From Juglans regia (taxonomy: Eukaryota; Streptophyta; Magnoliopsida; Fagales; Juglandaceae): a DNA stretch of 64,000 nt. The notes under the pieces were generated by a model. It was given only the letters and a program-made list of their open reading frames with translations. It was not told the DNA's origin and made no database searches. Location of the stretch: assembly GCF_001411555.2 (NCBI RefSeq), contig NC_049916.1, forward strand, positions 26,492,558 through 26,556,557, in the 5' to 3' direction. Position numbers and translations under genes: made by a program. Each line of letters starts with the position of its first letter. Within the stretch, counting starts at the first letter, position 1. This document shows, one piece after another, positions 15,341-26,190 of the stretch.

Positions 15341-17178
15341 GGCAGGTAGGAATACCGAGAATTGGAGAGGGCTAATAGATCCGGGTTACGAGTGACCCGG
15401 ATCAATTTTAGACCAAGATGATTTTAGTCTAATATGTTTTATCAAATTATGTATATTTATGAATTTATGATATAATATATTACGAAATTTATTTCTATAG
15501 AATCGTTTTAACCTGTCATCTATATATTTTTTTAATAAGAAATGATAGATGCAGTTTTGAGTACGCACATATCATGTAATCACTTTAAAAAAAAGTAAAT
15601 AAATATAAAATTTACATAAAAATAATAATTTTTTAATAATATATCTTTTTTTTTTTAAAACGATTGTATGACGCTAGTACACTCAATGAGTGTATGTAGC
15701 ATTACTTTTTTTTAATACATATATATAATATAATTAAAACTTTAATGATTTTTATTGTGCCGCTCTTTTCTTCCAAATATCATTATGAAAAATTCTATAC
15801 ACCATACTATCATCTCACTTTTATCTTACTAAATATGATGTAGCACATTTATCATCATTAAATGATCATTTATTACATATTTTTTTATTATCTAATGATG
15901 ATAAATGTATCACATATTACTTAGTATAATCAAAATAGGATGAGAGTGTGGTGTATAACATTATTCATCATCATTTTGCGATTCAAAAACTTTATACCTA
16001 AAATTTAATATGTGGATACGCAGAATAAATCTTGAGAGCAGCCACTGTGCAGCTGCATCCGGTGCACACCTGACGTGTCCGAAACGACGTGTTTCATTGA
16101 GTGACTAACTGCGTCTATGGATCCCTTTACGTTTTGAGTTCATTTCCTTTTGAGAGAGAGAGAGAGAGAGAGACGATGAGAGAGAGAGCCACTAATGAGA
16201 CAGGGGAAGAGAGAAGCCGTCTAGTATATTTTGCACAAAAAAAAAAAACATAAAGATCAGAAGTAGTCACGTAGTGTGTGCAATGTGTGCACAGTTACAG
16301 TGACTGCTTTGTAGCACTACTCATATACGAAATAACAACTAACTTTTAATTCGAAAAAGTATTATAGAATCTCGTTTATCATATCAAAATTATCAAAATT
16401 TGCTTTTGAGAAAAAACAAAAAACTAAGTTCATTTTTCTTTTCGAGCTTTGCTATTCATTATTTCCACACACCACTCATTTTTATTTTTTTATTTTAAAA
16501 AAATTATTTTATTTTTCTTAAACTAATTAAATTTTTCTACTCATTATTCACATGCTACACATTTGATACATGAAAAAATAAATAAATATAGTGTGTTTCG
16601 TGTAAAGATGATGAATAAATTTTTTTGTTTTTTTAAATAATTGGACGAGACTTCCACATCCTTAAAATTGTAAAAATCATTTTATTTTTCAGACAAGTGA
16701 TCAATTAGATCATTAGTTCAAACCCTAAAATGATTCACAGCGTAAGAGACAAATGCAGCTGATAAAAGCATTGCTACTAATCAACCTACACCACAAGGTA
16801 AGCTTTTCAAGTCATAATTGGATTCAATCTATGATCCTCTGAACAATGCCAGATGGAGAAGAAAGCAAATTGCATGTTTACATGGACAAATTCTGCAGTA
16901 ATATAATTTTAATTGAAAACAACAGGAGGATTAAAGGTAATTAGGAAATTACATGTAAAAGAATACATAAGAGGGGAAGAAAAACCATCTTTCCACCTCT
17001 CATCATCAACCTGGCTATTCTACCGCACAAGTCATGCAACAAAACAAATGAGTAATCCATGCGAATGTGTGGAGTCAAATCCTTTACGTTATTTTCTAAT
17101 TTCTTTTCCCTACTGAAACTATATACCTGAGAAACTTTTCCTATTCCTCCCTCCTTTCTCTAGTACCATTTTGATCTA
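15341..17178. other. AT-rich spacer between MRT4 and the DUF1644 gene
   Basis: There is no gene here. The stretch holds a MITE (15785-15965, listed separately), a second weaker inverted-repeat-like segment at about 16440-16620, a GA run near 16152-16173, and the probable 3' UTR of the DUF1644 gene next to 17178. Confidence 0.5.
15785..15965. mobile_element. MITE-like inverted-repeat element
   Basis: The left arm (ATTCTATACACCATACTATC...) and the right arm (ending GAGTGTGGTGTATAACATT) are inverted copies over about 40 bp with a few mismatches. The centre holds a second inverted pair around TTTATCATCATTAAATGATC. No ORF is present. Related, weaker palindromes lie at about 37305-37455 and 48990-49140. 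Confidence 0.55.
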
Positions 17179-18291
17179 TCACAGATCCCTAATGGCTTCT
17201 CTACGTCTGCGTCTCCTACCTGATCGTCCCAATAATACTCTGCCATGTCGACGGAGACGGCTAACCAGTGACATGCCACCATCATCGCCGCCACCATCAT
17301 CATTGCTGTTATTATTGTCGTCTTGATCGGAGGAATCCAATCCACCAACAGGAGAGGGGTGGTGATTCTGGTGAACGCTAACAGCATTCTGATCTGATCC
17401 ATGATGAAAGGTTCTCTCAGGATGCCTCAGCCGTCTACTAAGGTCATTCCCTGATGGTCCAAACGCATGCAACAGAAGAAATACATTCACCAGATTACTA
17501 TCAAAGCCAACCTCAAGACCCCTATTCCTCTCTGCAGCATTTACATCAAAGCCCCCATCCTCTTCATCTGTATCAAAACCATGCCGATTACTTTCTATAA
17601 CATAATCTCCAAAAACCATTGCCCCCGGCATTGTTGACCTTATTGTGCTGATCACATCATCCCGCTCCCTCTCCCGCTCAAGCCGTCTCCATTTCTGTTC
17701 GAGTATGGGATCCACTTCGCGCGGCCGTGCAGAGGGGTGCTCCACCCTAACATGTTTCCGCAGCTCCTTGTAATTTCCAACAAATGAGCAATTATCCTGC
17801 ATGCAGCTTCTCTTTTTCTCATTTAGAAATTCTCGTGCAAGTTCAACCACAGTCCAACCTTTAACCTGGCCCCTGCAAAGGGGGCAGGCAAGCTCGGTGG
17901 CCTCACACCTCTCGATGGGCAAACTGGAATCTGGTACCACAATGGGATTATTGATGGAGCCATGCATATGTTGTCCATCATTCGATGAGATTGTTTTGCA
18001 ATATGCTTTTTTGTACTGGTCAAGGCAGTTGGAGTACCGAAAGCTAGTTCCACACATGTACGGACGGCAACCCTTGTCATGAGAGGAACAGAGGAGAAGA
18101 ACAGCATTGTGAGGGCACTCCATACACACAGAACATGTCACATCTTCCCAGTCTTTTTTATCCAAAGCCTTGGAGCATTTCTTAGGACACAAGTCCACTG
18201 AAATATCCAAGTTGTAAGAAGGCAGTGGATATGGAGTTACCCTGGATTGCCGAGAAGAAATTCTGCGCCGTCCTCTGCTACCATTCACCAT
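17179..18291 (-). CDS. DUF1644 zinc-finger-like protein
   Basis: This is a single coding exon of 370 residues from the ATG at 18291-18289 (MVNGSRGRRR) to TGA at 17181-17179. It matches the plant DUF1644 family. The Cys/His-rich N-terminal half has WEDVTCSVCMECPHNAVLLLC, CRPYMCGTSFRYSNCLDQYKK and ELACPLCRGQVKGW. These are followed by KRSCMQDNCSFVGNYKELRKH and the block VRVEHPSARPREVDPILE. The C-terminal half is acidic and Asn/Asp/Gly-rich, with a basic end (RRHGRVLLGRSGRRRRRRE). The frame stays open for nine codons above the ATG, but a 3' splice site (TGTAG) lies there, so those codons are probably 5' UTR or intron. The molecular function is unknown. Rice members are linked to ABA, salt and drought responses, which fits the G-boxes near 22.2 kb if they belong to this gene. 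Confidence 0.9.
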   Translation of the reverse strand: MVNGSRGRRRISSRQSRVTPYPLPSYNLDISVDLCPKKCSKALDKKDWEDVTCSVCMECPHNAVLLLCSSHDKGCRPYMCGTSFRYSNCLDQYKKAYCKTISSNDGQHMHGSINNPIVVPDSSLPIERCEATELACPLCRGQVKGWTVVELAREFLNEKKRSCMQDNCSFVGNYKELRKHVRVEHPSARPREVDPILEQKWRRLERERERDDVISTIRSTMPGAMVFGDYVIESNRHGFDTDEEDGGFDVNAAERNRGLEVGFDSNLVNVFLLLHAFGPSGNDLSRRLRHPERTFHHGSDQNAVSVHQNHHPSPVGGLDSSDQDDNNNSNDDGGGDDGGMSLVSRLRRHGRVLLGRSGRRRRRREAIRDL

Positions 18292-19017
18292 TTCCAATCT
18301 ACACCAGAAAAACCACATCGCAACATATTATGAAAATAAGGTTGCCAATTACAGGCAAAACATTTACTTATGAACAAGAATCAAATTCAGTAATTTTCAT
18401 GCTGATTTGGAATGATTGATCAAAACTGTCAAAGCATTTCAGTTCTCCGCTTTAATTGTTCACCATTCCACCCCATAACAAGGAATTAGAACAGTGTCAA
18501 AAAGGAGTTACCAAGCGTCGCAAAATTTTATCTAAATCAATTATTCGAGTATTTTTGCCACAAGCAATATAGATAGAAAATAATAGTCATTTTACAACAG
18601 GTTAATGTAATTGAACTCTGGTCACAAGCAATGTGACACCAGCAGCAATCTTCCTCAAAACAGCCTTCCAAAAGACTTAAGTTTAAAGTGAAATAAGATT
18701 ATCAGTTTCTAACTTTACCTATCAGTTCCCAGTTTCCTTGGGAGAGAGTGATTGGAGAGTGACGTCTTCTTTGAGAGTGACATTTTTTGTGTGGAAGGCA
18801 ATATGAGGAAAAAAAAGAGGGAAAAGATATTGATGTTTAATAACCCATGGAAACAGAATATCATTGCAGTTGCATGGATTGATGCTGTATATATAAGAAG
18901 AATGTCCAAACCTTTGAAGATAGGGAACTGCACGGGTAGAACTGAAAAAAATTGTTCTCAACTCCCTCTACACATGGATAGGAGCTCATAATGGTTTGCT
19001 TTCTCTAATTTGTCTAA

Positions 19018-19412
19018 GGCCTGGTTTGGTTTCACAAACCTTTGAAACCATCTCATCTCATCACATCTCATCTCAGCATCCAAACACCATTCAAACACAA
19101 ACATTTTTCAATTTTAGATTTTACCAAATTTAAATTTAAACTTTTTCATCTAATCATTACAACTTTCCCAATCTTCCAAACAAAACACACAAAAAATTCA
19201 ACTTTTTCAAATTTCAAAACAAAAATAATATTAAAAAAAGATATTCTAACCCACCCTATTTTTTCTTTATAATTTTTTTATTCAACTTTTTCTCTTCTTT
19301 TTCAAAACTCCATAAAAATCTTAACTCAAACCATCTCACTACTATTCACAAATTATCTCACTACTATTCACAAATTTCTCATCTCATCTCATCTATGTAA
19401 CCAAACGAGGCC
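19018..19412 (+). mobile_element. Tourist/Harbinger-like MITE with TAA target duplication
   Basis: The element begins GGCCTGGTTTGGTTT and ends AACCAAACGAGGCC, which are inverted repeats. It is flanked on both sides by TAA (19015-19017 and 19413-19415), the target type of PIF/Harbinger elements. It is 395 bp, AT-rich and full of CATCTCATCTCAT and CTACTATTCACAAA runs, with no ORF of its own. This is the best-preserved member of a family recurring in the window. Confidence 0.75.
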
Positions 19413-19601
19413 TAAGTTTTTGAGCTGTTGTTTCTCTCTTTCTCCCAAACAGGGAGTTCTCTTCAATTTGTGTATACTTCTCGTGTACAAGGGTTGCGCC
19501 GCCTCCGTGTTTTTATAATGAGATTAGATTACTTGCATAAAAAGTCATATAGAAAGGCCCTCAAGAAGCCCAACAGAGTTCTACAATCTAGCACAATCAA
19601 C

Positions 19602-19803
19602 GCTCCAACATCAGCATCACATGGATTGCTCACCAAGAAGATTCTGATAGTTAATTTTGATAACCTCTAAGCCTAGCAAAATGCTTCATTAAAAATTAAC
19701 CATTTTATTTCAACAGCTTCCTAGATTCCCATGGTATGAATGCTCCAACATCAGCATCACATAGAGCTCAACAGGCAGATTCCCACAGTTAATTCAAGTG
19801 AGT
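19602..19803 (+). repeat. local duplication, ~65-bp units 140 bp apart
   Basis: The segment starting GCTCCAACATCAGCATCACAT at 19602 is repeated at 19742. Similarity then continues in diverged form through AGATTC...AGTTAATT. It lies in the probable long leader intron of the DUF1644 gene. Confidence 0.65.
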
Positions 19804-21814
19804 GATTCACTTGATCTCTCACCCAGGAAACCGATAATGTTAAAGTCACCACCTATGCACCACAAGTACATTCCACAAGCCAATTAATCCCAAAGCATTC
19901 TTCTATCACCATCAATGTTAGGGCCAAAGGGGGCATATAGCTAAAGTACGATGCTAGAGGAAATTTCTATAGCATCGAATGTAGTGGTAAGTGGATACCT
20001 TCCTGTGTATTTAATAGAAATTCTGGACACTTTGCTCGAAGTTTTCCCCTTTTCCTTGATGAGAGAAATTACTCCAATGGCAGTAGAAAATTTAGGATCG
20101 AGCACTATATCGCACCAGAGAAAAATAAAACATATAGAATTAGCCTCATAAATATAAATAGCAAAGGTAATAAACGTGGAATAAGGAGGCTCGATGCACA
20201 AGAAAAATGAGCTATAAGAATTGAACCTTTCAAACACGTAACCAATAAAATTCTCAAATCAAAATACAACTACAAACAACATGCTAGCCAGCCCCCACTT
20301 CCCTCTCAATCAATGGCTTTCCTATTTCTATCATTTACGCACACAATCAAATACAAGGAAAGACATTTTATTCGAAAGTAGCCAGAGAACTTTCCAAACT
20401 TTGCAAGGCCAAAAGCCTAGAAACCCACTAACAAGCGTAATTTTGATCCAAACCCTGCCCTGCTAATTATACTTCACAATATTCTAAATTTCACAGGTTC
20501 AATTATCCATGCACTAGCAAGTTTATATTAACCCATCAACACCCAAAGAGCACGCATTTCCCAGCCCCATATCGCTTACAAATTAATAGAAGAGTCTTAA
20601 AACCCTTAAATTGGCTCTTTAAACCACAAGATCATCTCACATTTCCAGGCATTTGATGACTCTAAGCTCACGCTGGACAAGGTAAGTAGTGTGGTTGCCT
20701 CCATATAAACCTTTCCCGCTACCATATGGAAAATAATGTCTCGGCTGGTGTCCTAAATCTATGCCAGTGAGTAGAAAATACACAGACGGGGATTCTATGA
20801 TAACATCGAGAGAGTAGGCGCACCAGAAAACAAATTAAACTCATTTCTTTCGTGAGCATTGTGATAAACAAGAAGGAAAGAATACCATCTTATCTCAAAG
20901 AATATAAAAACACCAAAAGGATGAAAACTCCCAAGCTATCATTATTGAAGAGAGCCATATTATACAGCACTCAACTGAAGTATCAAACGGTAAAATACAA
21001 AATCAAAGAAAATCAACAGCACATAACTCAAATTATATAAAGAGGTTGTTATGCATAAATATACTAGAGAGACCAATGAATCTCCAGAAATATAATCACT
21101 CACAAGGTAACATCAACTGGTAAAAGAGGTGGCAATATTCTGTGCACTTTTATTTTCATTTGGTAATTACAAGAAAAACTGAAAAATCCCAACATGTACG
21201 AACCAGCAATCAAATGACCAGAAGTAAGGCAAAGCGCTAAAGTTTGAATGGCCCAATTTGACAAAGAAATGAGCATATACAAAGAATAGACCGAATTCCG
21301 AGCATAATTTCGGTCAATCCAACAAAGACCAACCTGCCTCGCACTTCGGGCAAATCTAGATCGTAGAGTCGATTGCAAAAACTAAAGTACGTCTGATAAC
21401 ACCAAAAACGATGCAAGATAAGAGACTTAAGTACGAATTGCCTAGGAGAAACAACGTGCATCGCCAATGAATCACGCGAAATAGACAGTTGATGAATTAA
21501 TAAAATAATAAATGATGAGATACCATTAGATGTGGCACATGGACGGTTCCTTTATCCGTCGGCGATCCAAAATAATATTACTTTATTAAAAAAAAATAAA
21601 AGAGATGAAGAGTGAGAGAGTAAACGTATACCGAACGACTTAGTTAAATAAAAAATAACAGGAAGTTTTGTTGAAAAGCTACCCGTGTTTGTGAGCCGAG
21701 AAAACAAGGGAAAATGAGAAATTGAAAACGGAAATGGAGTATCAAATACAATTTAAAATAAAGAAGTTAAATATATTAGAGAGAGAGGAGAGGAATCAAG
21801 AAAGCGCCGTACCC

Positions 21815-22110
21815 GAAATTGCAGTTCAGAATTGGGGATCGGACAACGAAGATAAGAAATTTGGATAGAGGGAGATTAGGGTATTGAAGAAAAATCAAAG
21901 GCGAAGAAATCGAGGGCAGAGAGTTAGAGAAAGAGAGTTGAAGGGCGAGACAGGAGGACCCTTCTCATCTCCATTTCTTTCTTCGTGTCCGCGGAACTAC
22001 CGAGAGAGAGATAGACGGAGAAGGCGTTTTATCGGATTCGTGGGGTTGGAGTCATTGCTACGCTAACTCTCTATCTGGCTCTGACCTCAGAGATAGAGAG
22101 ACAGAGAGAG
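21815..22110 (-). promoter_or_regulatory. probable 5' leader exon of the DUF1644 gene (minus strand)
   Basis: Read on the minus strand, this block is CT-rich (CTCTCTCTCTCTGTCTCTC onward), has no long ORF, and ends in a good donor (TTTCG|GTACGG) near 21814. A matching acceptor (GGTGTAG) lies at about 18301, just above the DUF1644 ATG. It therefore looks like an untranslated first exon followed by an intron of about 3.5 kb (18302-21814). That intron holds the 19018 MITE and the 19602 duplication and nothing else recognised. An unrelated non-coding transcript is the alternative. Confidence 0.45.
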
Positions 22111-22229
22111 AGAGAAAATAGGGAATATTTCTGAGACTTCAGAGGTGGGGTGGCGAGATGCGAATGGGGGCTACTGCACGCGCTGGTGTGGAGAGTGAAG
22201 GGAACGCTCCCTTCTAGTGGGGGTAAGGT

Positions 22230-22260
22230 CACGTGCTGTGACGTAGAGTTAGTGCACGTG
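22230..22260. promoter_or_regulatory. paired G-box/ABRE-type CACGTG motifs
   Basis: CACGTG occurs at 22230-22235 and 22255-22260, with TGACGT at 22239-22244 between them. The group lies about 120 bp upstream of the probable minus-strand leader exon. G-boxes are bound by plant bZIP/bHLH factors and act as ABA-response elements. Confidence 0.5.
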
Positions 22261-22349
22261 CCTTCTGATTAATCATAAAGTGACAAAAATAATTATAAAT
22301 AAATAAATAGAAATCAAAATGAAAATAAAACAACAATATAAATTGAATA

Positions 22350-22385
22350 CTAGTAAAGGGCAAACACGTGCATTGCACGTGTGCC
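22350..22385 (-). mobile_element. Helitron-like 3' terminus (hairpin plus CTAG)
   Basis: On the minus strand the sequence forms a GC-rich hairpin (GGCACACGTGC, loop AAT, GCACGTGTTTGCC). A few bases later it ends CTAG followed by T. A hairpin just before CTRR, inserted before T, is the diagnostic Helitron 3' end. The body would extend to higher coordinates. Its TC-starting 5' end was not located with confidence; a candidate is near 25470. Confidence 0.55.
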
Positions 22386-23455
22386 AGTTGCAAAAATATG
22401 AAAAATATTTTTAAAAATAAGAATTTTTTATAAAAATATGTAATAATAAAAAATAGATTAATATATATAAATATGAAATGTAATAATTTTGTCTATATTT
22501 TAAAATTTTTTCATTTATCATAAAAAGTATTACACATATTATCTGCAGAATATCCATGATTATAACATAAGAATTTTCACAAACACATTTATAGCTATAC
22601 AATTTTCTATTACAGATCCAAAGCGATTATTGGAGTTGATGCGCTATCATCATACGTTTCTAAATAAACTTGATATCTAAAAATAGTAAATAAATTATTA
22701 TTTATTATTTTTTCACATTCAGTTGTTTTGTTGCAATTTTTACGACATGTAATAAAATGGTTGATGTAATAAAATTTAAGTATATACACAGTCTAAAATC
22801 TAAAACACAAATATTGGATTTATCAAAATATTATTCAAAAGTAAGTAAGACAAATATCTTAAGTTTTGAGCTTTATTCTTTTTTCTAAATTCCAATTTTT
22901 ATCTCACTTGTGACAACGTTTAAAATCCTCTATATCGTCGAGTAACTCTGTGATAGCTTGGTCAATTGTCTCGAGGCGTTCCAAGATGAAGGGCTTGGGC
23001 AAGCTTATAACCATTTTAAGCACAATCCTTTCTGAAGGAGTTGCTGTCATTTTGTAATTTTCCATCGAGATTTTCTAATTTTATTACAACTTTTACCATT
23101 CTGGATGGGGAATGGTAGTGAAAATTACCACAGTGAGATTTCAATAAATCTTAATAAATAAACAAATAATATACTACATATAAAAGTAAACACAAAAAAA
23201 TATATGGACATGTATGCATGACATAAAACTTTGAGTGTATGCATCGTAGACTTTTCTTATAAAAATAATATTTTTCATCTTATTTTTAAACCACTTTTTT
23301 TTCTTTTATTTTTCTTTTTGCAACTATAATTATTGGCTTTTATTTTGATTTAATTATTATTATATTTGGCATTTATTTTTAAGTGGATGGTTGTTTTATC
23401 TTATTTTAAGTAATTATGTTCTAATTTTTTTCATCTCTATTATTTTCCTTTTTGA

Positions 23456-23700
23456 GTTTGGGCTTTTTGTAGTGGTTTTATAGTGATTTATTTTGGTTGG
23501 GCTTTGTGTGTGTGTGACACTTAGGGCCCAGCCTATATGAGATAAAAGGGAAGCCCAGCCCCAATGGAAACGGCGCTGTTTTGGCACTGCTAAAGCTAAA
23601 CGACACATATGTGAAGTCCAACCGAGACCCAAAACGGCATTGTCTTCATAAAAAAAAATCATAACTCTACAACCAATCGTATAAATACATCCTTACGAAT
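23456..23700 (+). promoter_or_regulatory. promoter-like segment with no gene behind it
   Basis: TTGGGCTT occurs twice and GGGCCCA/GCCCA motifs follow (Site II type). TATAAATA lies near 23680, and a long CT-rich leader of the TCTTCCTCCTCTCTCTCTC type starts about 35 bp later. This is the classic layout of a plant housekeeping promoter reading rightward. No recognisable coding exon follows for 2 kb. Confidence 0.45.
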
Positions 23701-25430
23701 TCGCCTTTCTCATTCCACCTCCTTTAGAGTCTTCTTCCTCCTCTCTCTCTCTCACCCTCTATTTCTTTTTTTCACCTTTCTTCCTCTCCTTCTATCGTCT
23801 CTTCCCTTTCCATCTACCCTCTCTCTTCTCTCATCTTGTTCTCAACAAAGAAACAAAATTCATCAAGTGTTATTTGTTTAATCTCTGTCTTTATTTTATT
23901 TTCTCGCACATTTTATTTTGAAACCCTACGAATTCGAGGTTTTATTTTTTAGATATGAAGGAAAAAATTTTACTTTCTTCCGTCTGATATGTAATGGTTT
24001 GGTATTTTTCGTTTGTTTCATCTACTTCTGTTGCCATTTATTTATTTGTTGCACTTTACTTCTTAGCATTTTTTCTCGACTCCTCCTTCCCATTTTATAT
24101 CTTGCATCTGTAGCTATATGAATACATGTTATTCATTTCCTACAAGCCTGACTTGATTTACATTTATTTTTTCTATTATTTTTATTTCCTTAAAGATCCA
24201 AACAGATCTTCACACACTTGAAGAGACCATGTTCAAATTTGTGTTCTCAGTTTTCTTTTTTCGATTTATGTTTATTTTTTGTTTTTATGGAATCGTCTGA
24301 AATGAGTTCTCTTAAACTTGTGTATTTATTTTTTAGATCTATTGTTCATTTTTGTTTTTTATATTGTGCATGTTTATTTGTGTTGTGCATGTTTTTTTAT
24401 GTCTCCCGTTGTCTTTCAATATCTGTCTCTTTGATCACAGCGGCCTGTCTCACATTTATAGTCTCCTTCGTCCAACATAAATAATGAATACGGCATACAT
24501 TGCTTGCCACTTCACTATAGATCTGACAATTTTTTGCTTCAAATCTATTGTCCTATATATTTCGATTTCATTTTGTTATATTTATTTTTTAGATTTATTT
24601 TTTTTCTTTCTATTCTAAACTTGGCAGATCTAGACATTTCATTTTAGATCACACAAATTTTACTTCAAATGCATTGTTTTTTGTGTGTTTATCTTTATAA
24701 ACTGGACATATTCTAGATCAGAAAAACTTTGATTGAGATATGTTATTGCATAAAGTACAATTTTGTTCTATTGTGTAGATCTATAATTTTGATCTTCTGT
24801 TTTGGACATGGAGATATCTTCACATTTAATTCCAGATTCGAGTGGTTTTACCTCATTTTCCTCCGTTTAATTTTTTTTTCTTTATAAATTTCAAAATATT
24901 TATACTTTTAACTCTAAATCTGAGAAATTATGATTCAGATTTGTTGAGCTACAAATTTCTTTTTTCTTTTTTATTATTATTATTTTGTTGTTATTTGTTG
25001 TAAACTTCTTTTCCTCCATTTATTTTGTTTCCTAGAGAACTTAACAAATGTTCATGGATCTTAACAGGTATTCTCTACATCTGAACGATTTTGGTTGTTC
25101 TTTTATTTTAGAACCTGTGTTTGTAGAAGTATAGTTTTTTTTTTTTGTTCTGTACATCTTTCGATCTGTTATTTATTTATAAGACTTGTTATTATCTCAA
25201 ATCTGAAATCTTAGATGTTATTGTCGATGGTAATATTATTTGCATGTCAGATGTGCAGATTTATTTATTATTTTTTGTTATTATCTTAAATCTGAAATCT
25301 GAGATATTATACCTAAGATGTAAATCCAAATATTTATATATTGCATATAAATAATGAGTGCTATATATAAATAGAGTAAGTGCATCTATATATATTATAT
25401 AACATTTCATCTATATATTGCATATAAAGA
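23701..25430 (+). other. T-rich non-coding stretch, possible leader plus intron remnant
   Basis: After the CT-rich leader the plus strand is strongly T-rich, as a sense-strand plant intron would be. All open frames are short, hydrophobic because of T-richness, and unlike known proteins. A core of roughly AGATCTGA..AATT..GATTCA.ATTTGTTG recurs loosely at about 24520, 24645, 24715 and 24917. It could be a captured or truncated 5' gene end, or a non-coding RNA locus. Confidence 0.35.
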
Positions 25431-26190
25431 ACGACCCACTCTGTTTATAGAACGAAAGATATAAAAAAAAATAAAGCAATTATAAAAAAGAAAAAGAAGG
25501 ATAAAACTGTAAATTTGAGAACAGAAGAAAACAGAAATCAAGGTTAGAATGGAAAAATAAATATAAAAGCAGGGGTAATTCTGGAAAAAAGTATTGCACA
25601 ACAAAAGGAGGACATAAACGGAAAATGAATAGAAAAGGAGGGGCAAAATGAAAAAAAATAGTAGACGACAGCTGCCTGCTTATTGGCACTTATTATATAT
25701 GAGATATATATACATACAATTAAAAAATATATGTACATTTCATTGGCAAAAAAATTCCTTTTTCCCAAACACCTACATGCATCAAACTAATTCTAAAATT
25801 ACTTATAATTACAAACATGGTGGCTCTGTTTCACAAGGAAAAACCCAAAAAAAAAAAAAATGACAGTTGAAAACAACAAAAATGGTTGTATGAAGGTTGA
25901 TCCTCCAGCCAGCCTTTCAGCTCCGAGTCACCATTCTGAAATTGATGCAATTGCTCAGGGCTCCAAAGGCAATATTAACAGCCAACAGGGCTAACCACCA
26001 TTCTGCTCCGAGTTTCCATACTTCATGGATCTCCCCCACTAATATTTGAGCCACATTGCAAGCATCAAGCAGCACTCCCGGTCTTCCACAAAACTGCAAA
26101 CAAGGTGAGTTCTTAAGCCGACGGCCAAATATTGTTAACTGCATTGGCTGGCAGGATTACCGACAATTCAACTAGAACATCACTGATCTT
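25431..26190. other. spacer and probable 3' UTR of the MAPKKK gene
   Basis: No gene is supported. The part nearest 26190 is the likely MAPKKK 3' UTR on the minus strand. A 75-codon open frame there (26144-25917, minus) lies beyond the stop codon and resembles nothing known to me. Confidence 0.45.

Noticed and set aside
23918..25354. Several hydrophobic plus-strand open frames
   Set aside because: T-rich DNA gives Phe/Leu/Cys-rich frames by chance; none has a splice or homology pattern.
25917..26144. 75-codon minus-strand frame after the MAPKKK stop
   Set aside because: It follows a proper stop codon at the family's expected C-terminus and matches nothing known, so it was treated as 3' UTR.
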